Positions 1 through 12,300 of a stretch of 64,000 bases of DNA are shown here, in pieces. The stretch covers positions 591,001 through 655,000 of the forward strand of contig JACSYO010001855.1 in NCBI GenBank assembly GCA_016806645.1. The letters run 5' to 3'. The first letter of the stretch is position 1, and each line of letters starts with the position of its first letter. The stretch is from Ophiodon elongatus (taxonomy: Eukaryota; Chordata; Actinopteri; Perciformes; Hexagrammidae). A program made the translations under genes and the position numbers. Below the pieces are notes generated by a model. That model was not told where the DNA came from, searched no databases, and saw nothing but the letters and a program-made list of their open reading frames with translations.

Positions 1-1317
1 GCTATTATTACGAAATCATTTCATGCACAGCCTAAGATTTAAAAATCCCACAGAAATATTTTAAGAACATAACAGTGTTTTGTTTTTTTCATACTTGCAT
101 GTCCTTGCAGTCTCGCCGTTCTCCAGGAGAGATTTATAGTTATTGCCCTACAGTGACCTCTGTCTTTCACCAGCTAGGCCTGAAATTGGTGCCAGAAATA
201 GAATCCGCTTGGTTCACTAAGGCAAAACCTCGACAAACAAAATTATGGCTTATATCGATAACGTTTATGTGATATCCAAAATGCTTTCGAGTTGTCATGC
301 TCTTTAAGAAATTGTACCTGCCACCTTTAATTTAAACACAAGGTCTATCAGGCAGGTGGGTTCTGCAGTCCAGCAGGTTGCTGTCTTGTGAGAATGCAAT
401 ATACCCTGTCCTGGAAGAGTTAATAGACTATGACTTATTCATAAATGCAAAAAATATCTTCATAGATTAAATTTTTAGTGACACTCAGGTAGGGACAAGT
501 ATGTCTCTTCACTTCAGTCCACTGGATACTCTTTATGCAGCAGCTGTAATAGTCATCATTTCAGCTCTACACCATCAACATAAACAAACTATATGTTTAC
601 TTTACAAAGCAAACAGTGTTGTTCTGTGAGTTCACATTTGCCTTATGTCTTTTATAATGAGCAAACAATAGTCACCCTATGTCAAAGCACGCCTACGCCC
701 ATACACATCTTTCAAAACAAACACTGATGGTGCAGACTCAGTTGGTGGACCCTCTGTACTAGTAAAATATACAGTATGTTTCTACCATAAACCGTCACAG
801 TTTTGTTTTACAACCAGTGGAGGAGTCATTAAACTGCCTGTGAGGTGTGTTAGGAGGGTAGAGGTAATTTGTTCCTAAAAAATAAAATGTCACTTTTTTA
901 TTAAGATCCCCATGTTAACAGTCATTTTGGTCAGAAGGGACAAAGATGTTTGTGTATTGATGGTGCTCAACAGCTGTGAGGTGGCATGTCATGCTTTGTG
1001 CACACAGAGCAGCCTATAAATTATTGCAATCTCAGGTTAAGGATTGCTCCCAGGGCCTCAGGCCATGTCTCTTGAGCATGTATATTCACAATCTACTTCC
1101 TTGGCCAACCCTCCTGGATACCATGTTTCATTGTGCAGAAGTCAGGCAGGCAGCCTTTCCCCTTGTACGGCTCACAGCTCAGAACCTCGTCTCTGAGCAT
1201 AAATTCTGCTTACTCACCACCCTCTGTGCTGACAGCTGCAAGGAGCTGCAGTGGAACACACACACACACACACACGCACACACACACACATACACACGCA
1301 CACACGCACACACGCAC

Positions 1318-1375
<58 letters not shown>

Positions 1376-1630
1376 GTAGCTTTTACTCTGTGTTTACATT
1401 TTTTTAATATGGACAATAAAGGATGAGACCACACCACCAATATGTTTTAAGTATAAAACACAAAAACTCATTCTTACTAATTACAGAAAAAATGACAAAA
1501 CAAAAATGTTGCTGTGTTTAGTTGGACAATTTTGTATTTGAAGAAACATATTTTTTCTCATGCTTGTTTCTTGTACTTAAAATACTAATCCTTAATCTAA
1601 ATGGATTTGTCCATTATTTGTCATTTTCAG
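1..1630. other. Upstream flank, no supported gene
   Basis: AT-rich, low-coding DNA. Apart from the CA array at 1256-1374 nothing in it has exon structure with good splice sites on either strand. Open frames here are short and have no recognisable domain. It may be intron of the gene whose possible last exon lies at 1631-1710. Confidence 0.5.
1256..1374. repeat. (CA)n microsatellite, interrupted
   Basis: About 119 bp of CA dinucleotides with interspersed CG and TA units. The long His-Thr or Cys-Val frames that run through it are repeat artefacts. The 26 bases just after it (1374-1399) recur after the second CA array in GTPBP3 intron 2 (3417-3442). Confidence 0.95.
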
Positions 1631-1710
1631 AGAGCGCCACAACTATCATCACTGTTTCCCCAAAGAGGGTCCGTTTCCATGATCTGTCACAGGATTTTTC
1701 CCACCTATAA
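1631..1710 (+). CDS. Possible 3'-terminal coding exon of an unidentified gene
   Basis: A pyrimidine-rich tract ends in a consensus acceptor (tcattttcag) at 1630. It is followed by an open frame that reads ...TVSPKRVRFHDLSQDFSHL and stops with TAA at 1708-1710. A canonical AATAAA follows at 1784-1789, so the layout fits a last exon with a short 3' UTR. The frame enters at codon position 2. The tail contains KRVRF, which fits the RVxF docking consensus for protein phosphatase 1. I do not recognise the gene, and upstream exons were not found in the window, so they could lie further 5'. It could also be a chance open frame next to a cryptic acceptor. Confidence 0.33.
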
Positions 1711-1783
1711 TCTTTGAATGATTTGAGAAAAAAATGAACAGACCTCCAACTATGTTGAGAAACAATTTCTTGTTTGTAATCTA

Positions 1784-1789
1784 AATAAA
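1784..1789 (+). terminator. Polyadenylation signal AATAAA (for the 1631-1710 exon)
   Basis: Canonical hexamer 74 bases after the TAA of the possible terminal exon. It supports, but does not prove, a transcript end just upstream of GTPBP3. Confidence 0.35.
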
Positions 1790-2487
1790 TGTTTGTACAA
1801 GCAAAGATAAATTCTATGAAACAGCAATTATACTACGGGAAGTTGCTTTATTTAGCAGAGGTTTACCAGAGCATTGCTGTAACAAAAAACACCATTCTCC
1901 ACAATAGCAATAGAATGCCGAGTTTTATTTAAAAATAAAAAAAATTCCAAAATGTTATGGCATTTTGACTTGAGAAATTACCCAAATGATTAAAATAAAA
2001 AAACTGATTATCAAAATAGTTTTCTGTATCTAATGAACCACTCGTTTCAGCTCTAATAGATAGATAGATAGATAGTCAGCGATGTACAGTGAAGAGCAAT
2101 CATAGAGAGCAACAGTAGCTACACGGACCGAATTAAATGGCGCACAGTAGGCGGGACTTACTGCAGATTGACAGGTCTTGAACAAATGAGATTTTAGAAC
2201 GGTCGACGCTGTGGAAAACGCCGTCCAATCACAATCGACAACAGGAGCACCGGACATCGTGGTAAACGTAAACGGTTGATGAGTCGCAGCTGAATCCTCT
2301 TCATGTAGTTTAACAGAAAACAGATACGGCTCGTGAAACGTGTCCACCTGCCAGTTAACGGTACATTCACAGGTCACTCCGACGTTAGCTTAAGGTAAAC
2401 ACAATGGTTTTGTCAAAGATAGAGGACGTTTTTTCAATGTCAGTCTCTCAGATCAGCCACACATGAACTGTTTGGTGTGAGCACCTC

Positions 2488-3312
2488 ATGATCATGCTGC
2501 CGTCAGTGTGTCGTGGGATGTGGAGAGCTGCTGTCCTCAATCTTAGGACAAGGTTTGTTTACAAAGCTCAACCTACATTTCTGTGTTTTGGCCACTAATT
2601 CAGAAACTGCCACACTGTAACCTATGTTTTTTCCTTAAATCTTGCTATGTAAATTGTTAAGAAAGGGGATTTAATGTATGTTACAATAAATGTTGTGAAG
2701 CCCCCAAAAGATAAAAAAAGGCAATAAATTATTTTCAGATGAGGCAAAAATGTAACTACACATCAATAAATACTGAAATGAAATATAAAGCGTTATACTT
2801 TTCCTTTAACCTTCAATCAGTTGGTTTAAAAAATGCAAAAAGATTTGTATTTTTCCTTTACCACTTGATTAAATACATAAAAACCTAATTGCTATAAGTT
2901 TGTCTTGATGTAAAAGAATGTATAGCATGTATGTTTTGACAAAAAATAAATAGCATGAGATTATTAGACTTAATTAGTTGACTAAAGTCAGAAGGTACGG
3001 TGTCTTACATTCACTTATCTGCTGCAGAGGAACTCCAGCTTGCAGATTAGTGTCCACCTGTGATGGAGTCCCAGTTGGAATGGCGGATGCTGAGACCATC
3101 TTTGCATTATCATCGGGCCATGGCAGGTGTGGAGTGGCTGTGGTACGAGCCAGTGGTCCAGCCTCAGCCACAGCTCTGAGGTGTATGACCAGGCTCACAC
3201 GCAACCTGCCCCCTCCACGCAAGGCCCTGTTACGCAGCATCACAGACCCCCAATCCAAAGAAGTGCTGGACCGTGGACTTGTCTTCTGGTTCCCAGGTCT
3301 GTTCCCATCACA

Positions 3313-3348
<36 letters not shown>

Positions 3349-3349
3349 C

Positions 3350-3399
<50 letters not shown>

Positions 3400-6300
3400 G
3401 GCATGAGTTGGGTATGAAGTAGCCTTTACTCTGTGTTTATATTCTTCACATTTCTGTGATTTGTAATGTGTATGTAGTCGTTTTTACACACAATGGGCTG
3501 CTTCCCTTCTCCTGTCAAAGGTTTAATCAGCAAATGACAATATGATATAGTACAATGTAAGAAAATGCTAATACAGAGGGCAAAAATGCATGTCAGAGAC
3601 AAGATTCTTCATCTGGATGATCCGATGTGTTATGTTTATTCATACAAACATCCAACACCTTAGGAGCAACAACAACAACTGTAGATGTAATGCAAAGCAC
3701 ACACAGGTAGGCTACAGGTGAGGCGAAACCCCAGGTTTCCCCTCAACCCGTGTCTATCATTGGCTGTTGCTCCCCGAAAGACTCCTCAACATTTTACATG
3801 CTAGATATCTGGAATACGTCTGCGAGGCACCAACGAGACTCTCGGCTCTTATCTTTGGACAGCTCACACAAGGTGCTCAAGGGCCGATGTGTGAGCGTCA
3901 AAATAATGAGGATTTGCCTCTGATGTGTGGATTTTGTCTGGGAGCTCCAAAAACTGTCTGGGAGCGGAAAATAAGGGCTAAAGTCGTGTTTTGTGAATTA
4001 GGCATTAAGCTTCAATTCATGCGTAGTATGCCTTTAATCAATTTTCTCATGCTGCCATTTGGAGTCATTAACCTACAAGCCAGAGCAGAGAGTTTTTTTT
4101 TTTTTTTTTTAACTCATCACAGTATTTAGTCTTATGAATATCATAAATTCTATCAGTATCAGCCACTTATACTAGCCCAAGTTTAATGAAGTGTTCCTTA
4201 ACATATTGGTCCTGTGCATATTAAATGACTAAATGAGATTGAGTTGTTGTGTCTCATGTGTTTATGTCCTTAGCGCCACACAGTTTCACAGGAGAGGACA
4301 GTGTGGAGTTCCACATCCACGGCGGTCCTGCTGTCATTACTGCTGTCTTACACGCTCTAGGTAAAATACAGAAATACTTCTGAGTATGAGAGAATATCCT
4401 ACAACTTCATATAATGCAGTATACACGCATGCATACAGTGCCATGTGATGCACCGTCACTTTGCAGGGTGTTTGGTATGTGTGTCTCCACAGCTTTGACT
4501 TCCAAAGCTGTAAGCCTGCAACACAGTAACTAGTTGAGTCATGTGACTGCCCATCACTGACTTAAAAGGGAAAACATTCCTATTTCTAAGATACTTATAA
4601 AATGTGCCTTGGCAAGCGTGGCAATCCCTCTGGGACTGACGAGTAATATTACTAGCAGTTCTCCCACTGGTCTCCTAGGGGGCAGTATTGTATAAATTAG
4701 AAATGTTAATGAAAGCTTGTCACCAGTTATGTAAGATTATCATTAATCGGGAATTCTGAGAGAGGAAAATATTAGTGGTGTACATGATGAAAGATAACAG
4801 TCACAGTGTTGTTAAGAAAAAGGAGAATTTAAAACAGAATATTTTCCTACAGTTAACAGATCATGACCGACATTTGCCAAATGATTTATGTTCAGTTGTC
4901 TCCTCCTGATGAGAATTGAAAAATGGTCATGAAAACAATGAAAATGTGACCTCTTCAACCTCCACTCTTGTGCCGGTTTTCATTCCAAGTGAACCCTGAT
5001 TGACACATTGATCCTGCATTTTATCCTCTTTGTGTGTGTGTGTGTGATTCATGTGCATGATTCATGCCCAACTCGTGCCTCATTCGTGTGTGTGTGTGTC
5101 TCAGGAAGCGTGCCTGGCATGAGGCCTGCTGAAGCTGGAGAGTTCACACGGAGGGCCTTTCAAGCAGGGAAGCTGGGTTTAACGGAGGTAGGTTAAGACG
5201 AGAATGTAAAAACCCACAGAGACAGATAAGTGCAGATTTACATACTAAGAGCCTTCCAGAGCAATTTACAAGGTAAATGTGGAATAAACAGGGTCAGAAA
5301 TGAACAGGGATTTCAAGTTCATGAAATGTCAACAGTGAAACATTTCTCTTTTACATATATTGCCCTTTGAACACTTCTTTCATTGGGCTTTTAAACATTC
5401 ATGTACGGGTAAAGCTACTGGGCTTTTGTAGATGGTGATTTTCTTCAAAAAGCTGCCAAGTATGCAGTCTTTAATATTGAAAGGGGCTGTTCTGGATATT
5501 CTCTTTACAGTCTATTATGATTGAGTAAATTTCAGCAGCATACAGTAAACTGAATATTTTTTTAATAATGGGCAATGCAAATGTTTTTTCACAATTTGGT
5601 CATATTTATCTTGTATATTATGAAAACCTCTTAAAGTCCCAACAAGAAAACAAAAGGCTTCCTTTGGTCAAAAAGAATATATTATCGTAGTTATCAATGT
5701 GATAATGAGATAAGATGTCCCTGAGAAGAATTTGGAGGTCAAAGCTGCAGCACCACAACACAATGTAAACGCTGTCTTTAACAGTAGCAGGAAACTGGCA
5801 GTATACTGTGCATCTTGCACACAGCAACACATAATGTGGAAACATGTCTGATTAGTGCAAGAAATGTGAATAATAACTTTATAATGCTCCTTGCAGGTGG
5901 AGGGGCTCGGGGATCTGATCCATGCTGAGACAGAGGCTCAGAGGAGACAGGCTCTCAGGCAGATGTCAGGAGAGCTGGGACGCCTTTATCAGGACTGGAG
6001 CCACAAACTGAAACGGGTAGGTCAATCACTGGTACAGATGGTGGTTTCCAAAATAAGCAGGATGATGGACAAACAGATGTTTCCACCTGGACTCGAGCCC
6101 AGGGCTTCAAGGTGTCGGTCGGTGTTGTATGTGGGGCAGGAACAGAAGGTGTAGTCTGGTCTTGAACACTTTTCTTACTTTCACCGTAGTCTCCAAAGGT
6201 GTGAAGTTGAGTTTTTCCTGCCTACTATTTATATGTCATAAAATATTTAAGATTTAATTTAAGTTTGGAGTCATCTATCCTATCTTTATTTGTTCTGCTT

Positions 6301-9300
6301 TTCAACTTGACTTGATCTCAACCACCTTTGGACCTCAAAGTGACTCAAACCCAACCAGACCTGGTTTTTAAAGTGACCGGTGAACAGAGGACCTTTTAGA
6401 AATTCTGTTGTTCTGTCTAATTCTGAGTCAGCATGACAGCAGAAACAAGCCGACCTCCTGGAGTTCTCCCTGTAGGGACATCATGCATGTTCATGTCTCT
6501 GAAAACAGTGTTTTGGAAAAAATCTGTCTGTAATATTATATAATCATTGACCCCTTCCTGGAAACCTTAGTAATAATATATTTATATTAAGTTTTTCTAC
6601 AACCATAAAAGCTGATTCACAGACCTACTGATCTACAGAAGGATCACGTTTCCTAATTTGTTAAGACACTTCATGTGCTGTTGTTTTTATTACTATTAAA
6701 TGATGAGTGAAATGGCTGAGAGGATCAAGTTGTTGACAACAGCATCTCCTCTCTGTTCAGAAAAGCTTTAATACAAACGTGTAATCCCGCACTGTTCGCC
6801 ACCAGAACTGAGTCGGTACAGCTCAGCGATCTCGTTGAGCTGTTAATTCGGACTGAACCACCAGTTCAATGTTCAAAGGCCCATCTCTATTTTTAAGAAC
6901 ATGAAGTTTTTGAAAAGCAGTGCCGCTGTTCCATCTTCAGTCAAGTGATAGCCATTTAATGTCTTCCGATCTCAGCACATCTGGTTTTGTATTGTTTTGG
7001 ATGGAATAAAGATGAATCATACCATGCACAGCTGCTGTATGTATTAAGACAGAAACACAATCAAGACATTATTTTATTCTGGGCAGCAGTATTGTTTTTC
7101 TTATCTAAACAGTATTCTGAACTGTTTACCAAATGATACAGATAAGGGTAGCGTAAACGGAGGAAGAGTGAATGCAACTGTAACATTCACATCAGGGGTT
7201 AGTGACTTTTGCTGATGTTGAACGCTACATACATATAGCTTGTGTAATATAATTTCACCAGGACACATTGTTAGAGGTGTTCAGTACACAAATATATTAG
7301 TGTTTGGTTCTGCATCGGGCTCCCTGTTTTGGCTTCGCATGGTGCCTTGCTCATCCAGGGAGTATCTTCAGAGCAGAGCCATCAGCGCCAAGCATAACTG
7401 TATTTCCATTTGTTGTAATAAAAGGTTAAATATATGACAACAGTCTTCCTGACTGAATGGTGATGCGGTCGCTTAGGTTAGGAAAACAACATTGTCAGTG
7501 ACTGCAAACCTTTGAACCGAACTGATACTGACTTGAATCCGTGAAGTGAATTGTGATAGCCACCTCTTCACGTGGTAGTCCTGCACCACTTTATACTTGA
7601 ACCAACTGTCCAAAACGTTTAGACATTAATGCAGTTGAACTATCTGGTAGAGAAATTAGCAACTTTTTGTTGTTGCTTTGTATTGACTGGGCTTTGTATT
7701 GTCCAAAGCCCTGTCTGTAGTTTGTCCAAAGCCCTGTATATGTTCTTATGTCTGTCTTGTTTAAATCTAATCCTGACAGAGGCTTAGTGTTCCTTTCACG
7801 TCGTGTTGAGGCGGTCCAGAGCAGAAGGTCATTGACCGCAGATGAACAGTTCAGCTCAATGGAGGCAGGCCAAACCCTCCTCTGCTGTGAATTGTTTTGA
7901 AGACTATAGACTTTCAACACTTTGGCACCAGATCTGGCCAATTAGTCCAGGTGATCTCCCTTGAGAAACTTTGTTAAGCTGCTTGTCGGCGGCTTTCTAA
8001 GGACAGTTCCTAGAATCAATTCCAACGGGCCTCTAGTTTGGAGTCAAATTTCTAGGAATCCTGTTACTCAGATGTTTACCATCTGTATGATGCAAGGGGT
8101 CAAAACCTCATTTGACACCAAAACAATGCAGTTTTTTTTAAAGCTTCCCACTTTTGTGTATGTATTAAAGTATGGGAATCTGACGCTTCCTGTTTTTGTG
8201 CAGCTATACTACTATTGTGTTAATGTTTCACATGTCAATCAAGATACAGGTCAGTGCTGTGGTGGAAATACTGAAGCTTGTCCCCTTCTGTATTCTACGT
8301 AGTTTAAAATACTTCAAATATTTAAAATTTGTGGCAATGACATAAAGTAGCAACATGACCTACTGCGCCTGATGTAAGACTAGATCTGGAAAAAGACCCT
8401 GAGGAAGCCATTTAAAATGATAATGTTAGTGTCTAATGTTGCTATACATACGCTGTATCAATGTATGGGTGAACGCTTTAAAAAAATCTTTACATCTGTT
8501 GTCACCTTGGGCTTTTTTATTATTATATACATTTAAAGACAAAATAATTAACCAATTAATGAAAAAAATAATCAATAGATAAATCAACAAAGAAAATAAC
8601 CGTTAATTGTTTCCCTGAATCAACATAGCTATACTACAACACCACACTATTTAAATATGCCATGAGAAAAATTAGGAATGTTACTGAAAATATTTTAAAA
8701 CAAGTTTAAATATGTAAAGATCTTTTTTATTTATTTGTTCAGGTATGTAAGAATCGTTTGGATTCTCTCCTTTGGATGAATATCGCACAATAATATATCC
8801 ATGTAAGCAGCTGCAGCACCAGCAAGATAAACAGTACATTGGCTCCCTGTTTACCGTCACTCACGTTTTCTGTGCTCCCTGCCCAATTTTTAACGCTTCA
8901 ACATGCAAATAGTCATTACAGTATAAATGGAAAATAATTAGCTCAACTTTTGAGGCCCCCCAACAGCTGATTTTGATATTTTCATGGTATCCAAGGTGTT
9001 AATTTCACACACTGATTTCAGCCTCTTCCCTTTTCTCCTCTCTCCTTTGTGCGTCGAACAGTGTATGGCTCATGTTGAGGCCTTCATAGACTTCAGTGAG
9101 GATGAGCTCATTGAGGACGGGGTCTTAAACCAAGGTATGTGTACACTTTGTCCTCCTCTTTACGGGAGAAAAATAACAGAACAGTCATCCCATGGGCTTT
9201 CAGAGGGGTCTGTTTCTGTCTGAAGAGAGAGGGGTCCGGCTGGCTTTCCCGTTTGGATCTTCAACTGGCCATCAGCTGTGTTTGCTGCACTGTAGGAAGA

Positions 9301-12300
9301 AGCTGTAGAGATCAAACTGCTTAAAAGACAATTTCCTTTTAGGAAGTGTGGAGAGAAGGCCAGGGGGACAGTAGAGGCATTCGTCTTACCTTCAAAGCCA
9401 ACCTGACAAGCCAATCTTACAGGAATAGTGCTGTCAGCAGCAACTTACAGTCCAACTGTGCTCTGTGTGTCTCTGTCTCCTGCTATCTGGCACTGGCAAA
9501 GCTCATCAGAAGCCTCGGATGTTGTGAAGTTTCGACACAATAAAGCCTGGGAACGGTTTGTTTGTTTGGTGGCACGGAATGTGGACTTGCGCCTCAAAGT
9601 GGCAAATAATAATAGACTCATTTCCAAAAATAGAAAACCTGGCATAAGTACCTTACCATCTGAAGACATACAGCAAATTACATTTTGATATCTGAAGTTG
9701 TCTTGTCTTTTCCCAAGTCATCCCAAGTTGGATGAATTAATGTGCTTGAGTCATCAAAGATTGTCAAGTAGGTATCGCTTTGGATTGTCGAAACCAGTTT
9801 TCCGCTTTAGTCACATGCGGAAAGAGACATGTCCATGACCCAATTTTCGTCCAGACGAATGGTGTCAGACACCGGACCGGCCATTGTCCTTCAAAGGACA
9901 GAAATTCCCTTCACAAAGCCAAGAAAGTGAAGTTGTATACGAAACCGTCGTCACGTCCCGTTCCCTCCTCTGTCTTTATCTCCTTCTCAACTCCCACAGT
10001 GGACAAATGGGTGTGTGATCTGCAGGCAGAGATGGAGCGCCACCTACAGGATGAGAGGAGGGGCGAGCGGCTACGCAGCGGAGTCCAAGTGGTCATCGCA
10101 GGAGCCGCCAACGCAGGGAAAAGTAGCCTCCTTAACACACTCTGTAAGAGAACCAAGAAAACCAGCACATACACACATCGTGAAGGGGTTAACACAAAGT
10201 ATGACTTACTATCTTCTAGATACAGACCTTACTGTTCAATCATACCGCTGTCAGCCGTGGTGTGGGAGGGAAAGAATGCAACATCTTTCATCCTATAAGC
10301 AGCATGGATGTGTTGAGGAATGGGTTTCATTTATATAAAGACATATACTGTTCCATGCACAGAAAGTGAGAAAAATAGTTTTCCTTGACAAGACGGGATT
10401 TTGTGCAGTGTGACTTTGAAATAAAGCAGCATGAAAGTAGATTTTGGGGTTGGCGTTATATAAAGTGGCCTTCAACTCCAACAACCAGGGTTCAGTTTCA
10501 AATAACAACAAACATTTATTATTTGTTATTTTCATCAGAAGTCATGCTTGTTTTTCCCAGAATCTAACAAAAGATTCAAAGAATGTAGCAAAAGTTGACA
10601 AAGCCATTAGTAGCTGTCCTGGAGCTTTCTGTCTGAGTTTGACAAGTTGTCATGGAATTGTAGATGATGAAATCACCACTTTTCTTGTCACCTTTGCGTC
10701 GTATTGATGAAACCTCCCGCTACTAAACTACTAAAGTATCTTGTGGTTAGTTCTTCTTTTTAAGCTGTTTGCAAGGTGTTTCCTGTTACTGTTTTCATGC
10801 AAAAGACGAAAAGGTCAGAGTAATCCATTCAATTTTTGGTGTATATTATAATAGTCCCTTCATAGTGAAGGAATGTAATCCCCACAACACACCATCTGTG
10901 AACAGTAGATCCTGCTCTTGGCACACATAAATTACAATAGTCTGACTTAGTCAATTTTCTCCCTTTTTAAATTGGTTCTTCTCTTGTTTATCCACACTTG
11001 GTGGCAACCTAATGAATCCCTTGTTTATGGTCTAAGGTTATGTTTGTTTAGGATATGGTATCCTTAATCATTTAAAATCACTCTATATAAACTATCTAAA
11101 GAGGGGCTTGGCAGGGTCTGCTCACAGCTTCCTATCAGAAGAATAGACATATTTATCAAACTTCAGATAAAATCCTGTTATCATTTCCTCTTGTGATTAG
11201 TCTTCCCTGTGGCCTGGGCTCACACCCAATCAGCATAGCCAGCTATTCATGAGTTGGCAGTGTAATTTCACATGGGATACATTGGGATGGTCTGCCAAGT
11301 TCTTGAAAAGATCATATAGAAATTATGACAGAATATCTTCTGTTTTGTTTGCGTAATGCAGAACTTTAGGAGGTATAGATTTTTCTAAATGATGCTGATA
11401 AATAGTGCGACTGTTGATGTAGAAAAATCCAATCTGATGTAGAAATAAAAAGCTCAAAGCAATTTACAAATGTCATGATCAAATAGTTCATCCTGGATTG
11501 CCGACACTACAGTTATACTGTCAGGTATTAACATCTTAAAGCTCGGGCTGGTAATGTTCTTCAACATTTTTTTTTATATTTGTGAAAATTCTCATTATAT
11601 CCCGACAGGACTGTAATAAGCCTGTCCAATAATTGTATTTATAATTTTGCAGGAGAAACGCATGGGCTTGGGGCTGACACAAACCGATTAAGGAAGTCAG
11701 AAGGTGTTGAAAGTAATGCTGATATTGTTAGTTTTGGTCTTTTCATGGGATTTGTTGATGATAAGAAAAATAAACAATACAGCCAACCTTATCCCTTAAC
11801 TTTTTTTTTACCCAGGCCAGAGACCTGCAGCCATTGTGTCTCCCATTGCTGGCACCACCAGGGACATAGTAGAGACGGCACTGGACATCGGTGGATTCCC
11901 TGTCCTGTTGAGTGACACCGCCGGCCTCAGAGAGAGCCAGGACCTGGTGGAGATAGAGGGGGTTCGTCGTGCTCGGGAAAGGTAGGGGGAGAAACCCCTT
12001 TTTATTTTTAATATATAAAAAACAGTAATTTAGCTTAGTTTTCCTGTGTTTTAAAATTGTGACGAGGCAGACCAAAAATATTGAGAAATGTTATTATAGT
12101 ATTAAGAATGTTTGAGCTACAGGATAGGGACACATGTAGAGTACATCATGTGTAGATGTAGATTGCTGCTTCAGCATCTGTTCACGTGAGTGTGATGTAA
12201 CACAAAACAAATTGGCCATGGGACCAATGGAAGATGTCCATGAAAACAAAGAAAGGAAGAAATAAGTCAATGATTTCCCCTTGTACAGCATGCTATATAT

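Noticed and set aside
75..272. Open frame after a tgtccttgcag acceptor-like site (112 on)
   Set aside because: No donor inside the frame, no poly(A) signal after its stop and no recognisable protein; too weak to call an exon.
976..1407. Open frame of 143 codons ending in a His-Thr run
   Set aside because: The second half is the CA microsatellite and the first half has no domain, no splice sites and no homology I can recognise.
2030..2377. 115-codon frame on the - strand next to the GTPBP3 start, which could be a divergent gene
   Set aside because: It resembles no protein I know, its C-terminal part runs over a GATA tetranucleotide repeat, and no further minus-strand exons follow toward 1.
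3767..4129. 120-codon frame in GTPBP3 intron 2
   Set aside because: Ends in a poly-Phe run from a T-tract, with no domain and no need for it in the GTPBP3 reading; probably old repeat.
9780..10298. 172-codon continuous frame around GTPBP3 exon 7
   Set aside because: Only 10000-10143 is exon. The rest is intron read through on both sides, shown by phase and by the family alignment.
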